Positions 7,638-13,297 of a stretch of DNA of 13,297 bases are shown one piece after another; position 1 is the first letter of the stretch, and every line of letters starts with the position of its first letter. A model generated the notes under the pieces. It saw only the letters and a list, made by a program, of their open reading frames with translations. It was not told the origin of the DNA and ran no database searches. Origin of the DNA: Bacteroidales bacterium (GTDB lineage: Bacteria > Bacteroidota > Bacteroidia > Bacteroidales > VadinHA17). The translations under genes were made by a program, and so were the position numbers. Where the stretch lies: assembly GCA_031285575.1 (NCBI GenBank), contig JAITVX010000238.1, forward strand, positions 1-13,297. Direction: 5' to 3'.

Positions 7638-8099
7638 ATGAGATGCTTATCCGTAACGGTGTTTGTTGTTGTTTTATCGCTTGTAGCGTTTCCTTCGTGT
7701 AAAAACGGCCTGTTTGGCAAGAAGAAAGCTGCTGCAGCGGCGGCGGCCATGTATGCAAGACAGGACAGTATTCGTATTGCCGACTCGTTAAAAAAAGTTC
7801 AGGATGCACTGCTGGCCCGCGAGCAGGCAATGTCTGATTCAATACGTCTGGCCAACGAGGCGCGGCTGGCATCAAAATATCATATAATAGTGGGCAGCTT
7901 TTATACCCCCGAATATGCAAAAAACTGGGCTGAAGAATACCGCAAACAGGGTTATAACGTTCAGATTCTGCAAATGCAGGGGAGCAGGTTTGAACTTGTT
8001 TCCGCCGAATCCTTTTCAAGTTTCAGGCCGGCGTTTAACAGGATGCTGGAATATCAGGAAAGCATAATGCCCGACGCCTGGATATATATAAACGAATAA
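7638..8099 (+). CDS. SPOR-domain lipoprotein
   Basis: A probable exported lipoprotein of 153 residues. The N-terminus is a short hydrophobic stretch (5-18) ending in a lipobox, AFPSC, so C21 is the likely lipidated residue. A basic, alanine-rich and charged linker (22-78, with GKKKAAAAAAAM and the helix-forming ADSLKKVQDALLAREQAMSD) follows. The C-terminal domain (about 79-150) begins YHIIVGSFYTPEYAKNWAEEYRKQGY, the typical SPOR pattern in which 'VGSF' ends the first strand and the helix follows. SPOR domains bind septal peptidoglycan stripped of stem peptides, so a role in cell division or envelope maintenance is inferred. It has its own strong promoter match and converges on the anti-sigma gene, with only 14 bases between the stops and no hairpin. 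Confidence 0.85.
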   Translation: MRCLSVTVFVVVLSLVAFPSCKNGLFGKKKAAAAAAAMYARQDSIRIADSLKKVQDALLAREQAMSDSIRLANEARLASKYHIIVGSFYTPEYAKNWAEEYRKQGYNVQILQMQGSRFELVSAESFSSFRPAFNRMLEYQESIMPDAWIYINE

Positions 8100-8113
8100 A
8101 AAGCAACTGCGTA

Positions 8114-9157
8114 TCATCTGTCTCGATTCGCAACAGAAGTCTGTACCGTAAGCAACTTTGAACTGAACCTGACGGTTTTTATATTTCCGCTTTCATCGCT
8201 TATCTTTTTAAAATCCATTTTCCAGCCCAGCAGTTTATTCAGCCCGTTTATTCCGGCTTCGGCAAGTTCATACGTTTTTATCGGACTGGTGTCTGGAGTT
8301 TCTTCGTTAAGAATCTTTTTACGGAATATCCTGGCAAGGTTTATTGCCTGAAACTGCGATTTTTGGGTGCTGACAATATAAACATCTTTTGGTGGCAGCA
8401 GTATATTGGCACCTGAAGCCGTTTCTGCTACAATATTTATTGACGACAGTCCGGGAATTTTAACCGGTTCGGGCAGATTTCCACGCAGCGCCGTAAGGCT
8501 GGAGTCTGAAACTGCCGGTTCTTCCTTTTCAATTACAGCAGTTTCTTCACTGATATGTGCCACAACAACCGGTTCGGCAGATAATATTTCAGCATCAACC
8601 TCTTTTGGAAGTACTTCTGGTGCCATTATGTTTTCTGTTTCGGCTGAGAGTTTCGGCAGCCTGTTATAGGGCAGGTTGTTATTCACCGCAAAATGAGGCA
8701 AAATAATAAATATGGCTATTGAAGCGGCTGCGGTTAACGCGGCAACAGAAATACTCAATGTTTTCCGGAAAGTACTTGTCCGCAACAGTTTGCGTTTACC
8801 GTTGAATCTGATATCGGGGGCCGACAGTTTTATGTGTTTGAAAAGTTCAAGCTCGTTTCGCCGGGCAGCATCCGAAGCAACTGCTTCCTCCAGCTCTGCA
8901 ATCTGTTCGTCCGAAAGGTCGTTTTCAACATATCCGGCACACAGATATTCAAACTGGCTGTCGGTAATATCGGCCGGTTCTTTTTTCAGAAGGTTTTTGC
9001 GGTTGAATTTCGCGGGAGGCGGATCCAGTTTCAGTTCACGGCACTCCTGAAGCTCTTTATCAGTACCGATGTTTTCTTCAGGAAACAGCAAAATTTGCTT
9101 GTCGGGTTTACCGTCATCAGTCCGTTCTGTCAGCCATATTTCATTGCCTGGTTTCAT
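8114..9157 (-). CDS. Membrane anti-sigma factor of the adjacent ECF sigma factor
   Basis: A single-pass membrane protein of 347 residues. Residues 1-130 are charged and probably cytoplasmic, including FEYLCAGYVENDLSDEQIAELEEAVASDAARRNELELFKHI (69-109). That helical segment resembles the N-terminal sigma-binding part of Bacteroidetes anti-sigma factors. One hydrophobic helix lies at about 134-154 (LSISVAALTAAASIAIFIIL). The remainder (about 157-347) is predicted periplasmic and has an acidic, proline-rich linker. Near its end (about 255-335) is a segment that may be folded. I see no HxxxCxxC zinc motif and no recognisable FecR domain. The ATG directly abuts the TAG of the sigma gene (9158-9160), so the two are coupled, and this position is the main evidence for function. 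The C-terminal domain is not one I recognise. Confidence 0.75.
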   Translation of the reverse strand: MKPGNEIWLTERTDDGKPDKQILLFPEENIGTDKELQECRELKLDPPPAKFNRKNLLKKEPADITDSQFEYLCAGYVENDLSDEQIAELEEAVASDAARRNELELFKHIKLSAPDIRFNGKRKLLRTSTFRKTLSISVAALTAAASIAIFIILPHFAVNNNLPYNRLPKLSAETENIMAPEVLPKEVDAEILSAEPVVVAHISEETAVIEKEEPAVSDSSLTALRGNLPEPVKIPGLSSINIVAETASGANILLPPKDVYIVSTQKSQFQAINLARIFRKKILNEETPDTSPIKTYELAEAGINGLNKLLGWKMDFKKISDESGNIKTVRFSSKLLTVQTSVANRDR

Positions 9158-9643
9158 CTAAATAACTGCTTCTAATGTTCCCACATACGATTTCAGTGCA
9201 ATCCGCCCGCGGTATATGCTTATTTTTACCTGGGCTTCCGACATCCCTGTAATCTCGCCTATTTCCTTATAACTGTATCCTTCGTAGTCTCTCAGCATAA
9301 TTACCGACTTCTGTTGTTCGGGCAAACGGTCGAGAGCCCTGTGCAGTATTTCATTCAAATCGCTGTACTGCTGATAATATATCATGTCGCGCTCATGTTC
9401 CTCCTCCATTCTTACAGCTCTTTTTTCCTTTCTAAGAATGTCTATCATTACATTGTAGGCGGTTGAAAAAAGCCATGGTTTTGCTACTGCAAATTCTATC
9501 TCAACAACATTTCGCCACAATTTTTCGTAAGCATCCTGCACTATATCGTTTGCACGCTCCCTGTCGTTAATATTGCCCACAACGAACCGATATACCGCAT
9601 CGGCATATTTTTCAACCGAACAATTATATTCCCTTACAGTCAT
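9158..9643 (-). CDS. ECF-family RNA polymerase sigma factor
   Basis: A 161-residue alternative sigma factor with only regions 2 and 4, the normal ECF size. Region 2 covers about 10-75: AVYRFVVGNINDRERANDIVQDAYEKLWRN is 2.1-2.2, which binds core polymerase, and KPWLFSTAYNVMIDILRKEKR is 2.3-2.4, which melts and reads the -10. Region 4 covers about 105-155, LPEQQKSVIMLRDYEGYSYKEIGEITGMSEAQVKISIYRGRIALK. It contains the helix-turn-helix that reads the -35. The downstream abutting gene encodes a membrane protein with anti-sigma features, so activity is probably released by an envelope signal. The divergently placed CBM9-like lipoprotein gene could be a target, but no matching pair of -35/-10 elements was evident in the shared intergenic region. 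No susC/susD genes are adjacent, unlike many Bacteroidetes ECF loci. Confidence 0.93.
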   Translation of the reverse strand: MTVREYNCSVEKYADAVYRFVVGNINDRERANDIVQDAYEKLWRNVVEIEFAVAKPWLFSTAYNVMIDILRKEKRAVRMEEEHERDMIYYQQYSDLNEILHRALDRLPEQQKSVIMLRDYEGYSYKEIGEITGMSEAQVKISIYRGRIALKSYVGTLEAVI

Positions 9644-9686
9644 AAGCCAATATTCACAGCAAAGACGTTTAAAACGGCAGAAAGTT

Positions 9687-9698
9687 ACATGAACATGT
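9687..9698. promoter_or_regulatory. Short perfect inverted repeat in the sigma/lipoprotein divergent intergenic region
   Basis: ACATG-AA-CATGT is a perfect 5+2+5 inverted repeat lying 44 bases upstream of the sigma-factor ATG and about 100 bases upstream of the lipoprotein ATG. Dyads of this size can be operators, but they also arise by chance in AT-rich intergenic DNA. The remaining 9644-9799 region is AT-rich, and one TATATTTA (9763-9770) is a one-mismatch -7 box for the rightward gene. Confidence 0.25.
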
Positions 9699-9799
9699 CA
9701 TAAATTTAACATCAATTACCACAAAATTTTAAATTTACTGTACATGCAAACAACAAAATTAATATATTTACTCCCGAAGAAACATTAAATTAACGAGCT

Positions 9800-10942
9800 A
9801 TGAAAAAAATTTATCAAGAAACAGTTTGCCGGTTACTTTTTCTGGCAGTTATTGCGGCATTTTTTATGTCGTGTTCCGGTGAATCCCAAAAAGTAGATAC
9901 CAATCCAGAGCGTTTTCCGCCGAAACCTTCTCCCGAAAGCTACATCTGCTACCGGACGCCAATACCTGTTGTTCCCGATGGAAAACTGGATGAAGAGGCA
10001 TGGGAGAAAGCCCCGTGGAGTTCATATTTCCGCGATATTGAAGGAGCAAAAAAGCCCGACCCCAAATATAAAACCCGCATAAAAGTGCTTTGGGACGATG
10101 ACAATATCTATTTTGCGGCAGAAATGGAAGAACCGCATGTGTGGGCAAAGCTGAGACAAAGAGACACGGTAATTTTCCACGACAATGATTTTGAAATTTT
10201 CATCGATCCCGACGGCGATACCCATGCTTATTACGAACTGGAAGTTAATGCCTTTGGCGTTCCGTGGGATTTGCTTTTGCCGAAACCTTACCGCGATGGC
10301 GGGCCTCCGATAGACGGTTGGGATATTGCAGGGCTGAAAGCAGGCGTTCATGTTGACGGAACTGTTAATAATCCGTCGGATACAGATAAGGGCTGGAGTG
10401 TGGAAATTGTAATACCGCTTAAAACCATGCGCGAATGCACTGCAGGAGGCAGGCTGCCGGAGCCGGGAACTCAATGGCGGCTTGGCTTTTCGAGAGTTGA
10501 ATGGCGCACGCATATCGAAAATGGAACTTACATAAAAGATATAAATCCTGAAACAGGCCGTCCGTTTCCCGAAGATAACTGGGTATGGTCGCCCCAGGGA
10601 CGAATAAACATGCACATGCCCGAAATGTGGGGATACCTTCAGTTCTCGGGAATAACGGTAGGCGCAGGTACAGAAGTGTTTATTCCCGATCCCGACTTTG
10701 ATGCCAAATGGGCTTTAAGGCTTATATATTATGCCGAAAGCGAATTTTTCAAACAAAACAGAAAATATGCAGGCAGTTTGCAGGAGCTTGGGCTGTCGGC
10801 AGATGACTTGCCTCCGGGGTTCGACAAGCCGGTTATAATGACTACCCGGACTGCTTATGAATGTTATTTCCCTGGCAGTCCGTTGACCATTTACAATGAT
10901 GGCAAACTTGCAGACTCGAGGATTACTGCCGAAAGAAGATAA
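9800..10942 (+). CDS. Carbohydrate-binding family 9-like lipoprotein
   Basis: A 380-residue exported lipoprotein. A basic start and hydrophobic core (about 11-23) lead to the lipobox FFMSC, so C25 would be lipidated. A CBM9/DOMON-like beta-sandwich follows from about residue 48 to 282. It starts IPVVPDGKLDEEAWEKAPW (55-73) and includes TRIKVLWDDDNIYFAAEMEEPHVWAKL (92-118). Further marks are HDNDFEIFIDPDGDTHAYYELEVNAFG (127-153), GWSVEIVIPL (198-207) and WGYLQF (277-282). The 'DGxLDExxWxxAPW' opening, the 'DNDFEIFIDPDGD' strand and the 'ExxVNAxG' strand are what define this group. The residual C-terminus (about 300-380) has a helix and a short unrecognised domain. Such proteins bind glycans at the Bacteroidetes cell surface, often within or beside glycan-use loci, but no glycoside hydrolase or SusCD pair is in this window. 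The ATG at 9800 gives the full signal peptide. Confidence 0.88.
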   Translation: MKKIYQETVCRLLFLAVIAAFFMSCSGESQKVDTNPERFPPKPSPESYICYRTPIPVVPDGKLDEEAWEKAPWSSYFRDIEGAKKPDPKYKTRIKVLWDDDNIYFAAEMEEPHVWAKLRQRDTVIFHDNDFEIFIDPDGDTHAYYELEVNAFGVPWDLLLPKPYRDGGPPIDGWDIAGLKAGVHVDGTVNNPSDTDKGWSVEIVIPLKTMRECTAGGRLPEPGTQWRLGFSRVEWRTHIENGTYIKDINPETGRPFPEDNWVWSPQGRINMHMPEMWGYLQFSGITVGAGTEVFIPDPDFDAKWALRLIYYAESEFFKQNRKYAGSLQELGLSADDLPPGFDKPVIMTTRTAYECYFPGSPLTIYNDGKLADSRITAERR

Positions 10943-10954
10943 CGACAGGCTGAA

Positions 10955-10997
10955 AAGACAGAACGTCATCAGTAAAAAAGCAAGGGCGTTCTGTCTT
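10955..10997. terminator. Bidirectional hairpin between convergent genes
   Basis: AAGACAGAACG (10955-10965) and CGTTCTGTCTT (10987-10997) form a perfect 11-bp stem with a 21-base loop. It lies between the stops of the CBM9-like lipoprotein (10942) and phosphofructokinase (11020), which face each other. The minus-strand product ends in a four-T run and the plus-strand product has only a weak T-tract. A transcription end for both genes is the likely role, although the loop is longer than in classical terminators. Confidence 0.6.
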
Positions 10998-11019
10998 ACA
11001 AATCAGTTGCGGAATTGTT

Positions 11020-12225
11020 TCAGTTGTCTGAAGCCATCAGCAGAAAAGGCTTCATTTCAAAATTGTTGTAGTTTGGCCTCAATTTTTCGGTATTGTAGTG
11101 TTCCGACACATTGACAAGTTTTTTCGATGAAATTACAACATCAATCGGTACACTGTCGTAGCGACCGTTTTTCAGGACTACCATCCGTCCGTATGCGCCT
11201 TTTTGAATAAGGTCGAATGCAAGGTTGCCGTAAGCCATCGGTACTATCGAGTCGATGGCATCAGGATCGCCGCCACGCACCATGTATCCGAGTTTTTGAC
11301 TTATGGTATTAATTGTTTTACCTCCGTTGTATCTGCCAGAAAGATCTTTCAGTTTCTGGGAAACGAGGTCGCCTATTCCGCCAAGTTTTGCATGTCCGTA
11401 GGCATCTTTTTCATTGTCGGAAAAAACCATTTCGCCACCTTTGAATATGGCTCCTTCGGAAACCAGCACAACAGAATATTTGCTTGGATTGCTGTTACGG
11501 TCATTAACCAGAAGTTTTGTAAGCAGGTTGATGTCAAATTCCCATTCGGGGATAACACACCTGTGTGCTGCACCGGCCATTGTGGGCAGCATGGCGGTAA
11601 ATCCGGCATATCGCCCGAATACCTCAAGAACAAGTATCCTTTCGTGCGACCCTGCCGATGTTCTAAGAGTATCCGTCAGCTGAATTGTACGGGTTATGCA
11701 TGTGCTGAATCCGATGCAGTAGTCGGTGCCGGGTACGTCGTTGTCCATTGTTTTGGGAACAGCCACAACGTTTATACCTTTCTTATAGAGGTGGGCTCCA
11801 TAACTCAGTGTGTCATCGCCGCCAATAGGAATAAGGTAATCGACATTAAGCCACTCGAGGTTTTTTATAACTTCGGGCGTGAGGTCGTTGTATGCGCTGT
11901 TGTAATCATCTTTCAGGTGAGCAGGAACGTCTGATTTTGGCATGTGGCTGGGCCTTGTCCTCGACGTATGGAGAAACGTTCCACCGGTGCGGCCTGCCTT
12001 GTTTACCACGTTGTCGGTAAGTACCTGGAAGTTGTTACTGTTGTCGGCTTTGGGGTCTCTTATTATTTCAGTTATGCCCGACCAGCCTCTTTTTAAACCT
12101 ATTACTTTGTAACCTTCCCTGTTTGCTCTGATTGTTACTGCGCGTATTGCCGGATTAAGGCCGGGAACATCGCCGCCGCCTGTAAGAATAGCTATTATTC
12201 CTTTGGTTTTCTTAATTCCTGTCAT
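11020..12225 (-). CDS. 6-phosphofructokinase, residues indicating a diphosphate-dependent enzyme
   Basis: This enzyme phosphorylates fructose 6-phosphate to the 1,6-bisphosphate in glycolysis; the diphosphate-using type is reversible. The 401 residues are longer than ATP-PfkA (about 320). Motifs are TGGGDVPGLNPAIRA (15-29), IGGDDTLSYG (134-143), PKTMDNDVPGTDY (157-169), EVFGRYAGFTA (201-211) and LGYMVRGGDPD (312-322). In ATP enzymes the second site reads GGDGS and the third PGTIDND. Here the corresponding residues are Asp (D138 in GGDDT) and Lys (K158 in PKT), the pair that favours diphosphate as donor in the family. That is an inference from established structure-function work on PFKs, not proof. 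The start at 12225 gives the usual short N-terminus. It is convergent with the lipoprotein gene and divergent from the region at 12330, so it is a single-gene unit. Confidence 0.93.
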   Translation of the reverse strand: MTGIKKTKGIIAILTGGGDVPGLNPAIRAVTIRANREGYKVIGLKRGWSGITEIIRDPKADNSNNFQVLTDNVVNKAGRTGGTFLHTSRTRPSHMPKSDVPAHLKDDYNSAYNDLTPEVIKNLEWLNVDYLIPIGGDDTLSYGAHLYKKGINVVAVPKTMDNDVPGTDYCIGFSTCITRTIQLTDTLRTSAGSHERILVLEVFGRYAGFTAMLPTMAGAAHRCVIPEWEFDINLLTKLLVNDRNSNPSKYSVVLVSEGAIFKGGEMVFSDNEKDAYGHAKLGGIGDLVSQKLKDLSGRYNGGKTINTISQKLGYMVRGGDPDAIDSIVPMAYGNLAFDLIQKGAYGRMVVLKNGRYDSVPIDVVISSKKLVNVSEHYNTEKLRPNYNNFEMKPFLLMASDN

Positions 12226-12256
12226 TTTTTGATACTATGTTATATATTTCAAGCCT

Positions 12257-12286
12257 CGAATATAAAACATTTTTAATTATTACAAA
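12257..12286 (-). promoter_or_regulatory. Candidate promoter of phosphofructokinase
   Basis: On the minus strand TTTG (12286-12283) is followed after 18 bases by TATATTCG (12264-12257), a -7 box with one mismatch to TAnnTTTG. Transcription would begin around 12250 and give a leader of about 25 bases. The spacing is slightly short, so this is a suggestion. Confidence 0.3.
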
Positions 12287-12329
12287 ACATCACGACCCTG
12301 TTGCCCGTACAAACGTACAAAAATTATAT

Positions 12330-12512
12330 ATCTTTGCCACAGCAGCACAAACCATTGCCAATGCACGGCTGCTGGCATCGGGCATCCGCAAAAACGGCGA
12401 AGGGCTGGCAAAGCGCGGCATCGGCGAAGAGCGGGCTGCCGACATCCGCATCATCAAAGCCGATGCGCCGCAAACGATATGGAAAGAGTTCGGCATTCAG
12501 GCGAAAAAGTAA
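12330..12512 (+). pseudogene. Probable remnant of a small conserved Bacteroidetes gene
   Basis: A frame open from 12237 to a TAA at 12510-12512 changes character near 12340, from AT-rich non-coding-looking DNA to richer DNA with credible protein. The latter part encodes ANARLLASGIRKNGEGLAKRGI followed by a lysine/alanine-rich tail ending WKEFGIQAKK. The 'ARxLxxGIxxNxxxLxKRGI' pattern resembles the start of an uncharacterised helical protein family of about 200 residues in Bacteroidetes, here with most of the protein missing. No ATG lies in this frame within the protein-like part, and a TATCTTTG promoter-like box (12329-12336) sits at its edge. A broken gene fragment is the most economical reading. 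It could also be a short functional ORF starting at 12237, but that start lies only 12 bases from the phosphofructokinase start on the other strand. Confidence 0.3.
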
Positions 12513-12535
12513 CGGACAGCGGAGGATGTTTTGCG

Positions 12536-12543
12536 TATCTTTG
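12536..12543 (+). promoter_or_regulatory. -7 box of the gene at 12569
   Basis: TATCTTTG matches TAnnTTTG exactly. Transcription would start about 7 bases downstream, leaving some 18-20 untranslated bases before the ATG at 12569. No TTTG occurs at the ideal upstream distance, although many Bacteroidetes promoters keep only the -7 box. The same octamer occurs at 12329-12336, upstream of the remnant. Confidence 0.45.
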
Positions 12544-12568
12544 CTCCTGAAAAAACATCAATCGGACA

Positions 12569-13246
12569 ATGATAACAATAGACCAGAATATAGCATTATT
12601 GACAGTTGGGGAAGCGGCTGTAAAAAATTCCAAGTGGGCAGATTATGCAAATTATTGTTTTGACAGAGAAAAAGGACTCAGAAAAAACGCATTTGCGCAC
12701 CTTGAAAAATTTCTTCAGACGGCGGAGCAGTGGACACTTGATGAAAAGATAGATTTTGTGAAATTTCTTTTCCCGTTTTGTGAAAATTTTCCGCAAGCCG
12801 ACTATGGGCCTTTCCCCCAACCGCTAAGCGAAAAACTGATAAAGCCAACCCTGACTGCATGGTGCAGTACAGAGCAAACGGACAGCACTCCTTTTCGCTG
12901 GTTCGGCAGATATTACAGAAACGAAACACACCTGTTTAGGGCACTTGAGCTTAATCCGTCCGATGACTTGGCAAGACAGACACTGATCAGACGGTGGATA
13001 TACGGCATTAATTACTCCGTCCACCATCTGCCGGAATACTATATCGGGAATCCGGAGGAGGATGTACAACTCGGCGAAGGAATAAAAGACCAAATACGGC
13101 AGCTTACGACCTCCGAAATGAAGGAATACTGGACGAAAAATCTTGAAGAAGGTTTGGAACTTGTAAGAAACTACATAGAATGGAAATCGTCTCAACATGC
13201 CAATTTTGAAAAATGGGGAAAAGAAAATAACAAACAAACCGGATAA
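12569..13246 (+). CDS. Conserved-looking protein of unknown function
   Basis: A 225-residue soluble protein without signal peptide or membrane segment. I do not recognise its family. It is rich in aromatic residues and charges, with striking clusters WADYANYCFDREKGLRKNAF (23-42), FPFCENFPQADYGPFPQPLS (67-86), TPFRWFGRYYRNETHLFRAL (107-126), WIYGINYSVHHLPEYYIG (142-159) and ELVRNYIEWK (195-204). It also has a helix-rich C-terminus. The packing of W/Y/H/F motifs suggests a real, folded and conserved protein. ALELNPSDDLARQTLIRR (125-142) could be a TPR-like helix pair. The start at ATG 12569 is supported by the -7 box at 12536-12543. It stands alone, divergent from phosphofructokinase across the remnant, and ends 51 bases before the window edge. 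Those last bases show nothing recognisable. Confidence 0.8.
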   Translation: MITIDQNIALLTVGEAAVKNSKWADYANYCFDREKGLRKNAFAHLEKFLQTAEQWTLDEKIDFVKFLFPFCENFPQADYGPFPQPLSEKLIKPTLTAWCSTEQTDSTPFRWFGRYYRNETHLFRALELNPSDDLARQTLIRRWIYGINYSVHHLPEYYIGNPEEDVQLGEGIKDQIRQLTTSEMKEYWTKNLEEGLELVRNYIEWKSSQHANFEKWGKENNKQTG

Positions 13247-13297
13247 TCCGCCCCACATGCCGCGAGTTTGGAAACACAATTTTCGCTACCCTTACAG

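Noticed and set aside
11203..11934. Rightward 243-codon ORF opposite phosphofructokinase
   Set aside because: It is a shadow of a well-supported enzyme gene; its product has no family motif.
39..13284. AACACAATTTTCG occurring near both ends of the window (39-51 and about 13272-13284), possible attachment or flanking direct repeat
   Set aside because: A 13-base match between two places in 13 kb is expected about once by chance, and there is no integrase, transposase or tRNA nearby.

Overview
The window looks like chromosomal DNA of a Bacteroidetes bacterium, most likely of the order Bacteroidales. The evidence is the lack of Shine-Dalgarno sequences before good genes, promoter-like boxes of the Bacteroidetes type (TTTG about 20 bases before TAnnTTTG, clearest before the SPOR lipoprotein at 7638), a fused aspartokinase-homoserine dehydrogenase, an ECF sigma/anti-sigma pair, a diphosphate-type phosphofructokinase and exported lipoproteins. 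Protein names come from recognised motifs only; no database search was possible.

Layout. (1) Positions 3-248 are the 3' end of a probable AbiH-type phage-defence gene cut by the window edge. (2) Positions 402-2732 read rightward: a Gfo/Idh/MocA oxidoreductase, a GT4 glycosyltransferase overlapping it by ATGA, and a very short ORF that looks like the two ends of a second glycosyltransferase with the middle missing. This resembles the frayed end of a polysaccharide or glycoconjugate cluster. (3) Positions 2756-7510 read leftward: thrA and, upstream of it, a long-chain acyl-CoA synthetase. Between them is a tandem array of seven near-palindromes spaced 39-42 bases apart, alternating in two linker types to give an 82-base higher-order repeat. 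(4) Positions 7638-8099 are a SPOR-domain lipoprotein with its own promoter, convergent with the next pair. (5) Positions 9643-8114 (leftward) are an ECF sigma factor and its membrane anti-sigma factor, end to end, divergent from a CBM9-like lipoprotein (9800-10942). (6) Positions 11020-12225 (leftward) are phosphofructokinase, convergent with the lipoprotein across an 11-bp-stem hairpin. (7) Positions 12330-13246 hold a probable gene remnant and a conserved-looking gene of unknown function with its own -7 box.

Most of the window is housekeeping metabolism (threonine/methionine entry, fatty acid activation, glycolysis) and envelope functions. The least explained parts are the repeat array at 5298-5561, the internally deleted glycosyltransferase, the abiH end, and the unknown gene at 12569. 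I found no convincing multi-gene novel system; the repeat array is the best candidate for something undescribed. I saw no rRNA, tRNA, insertion sequence or CRISPR array.
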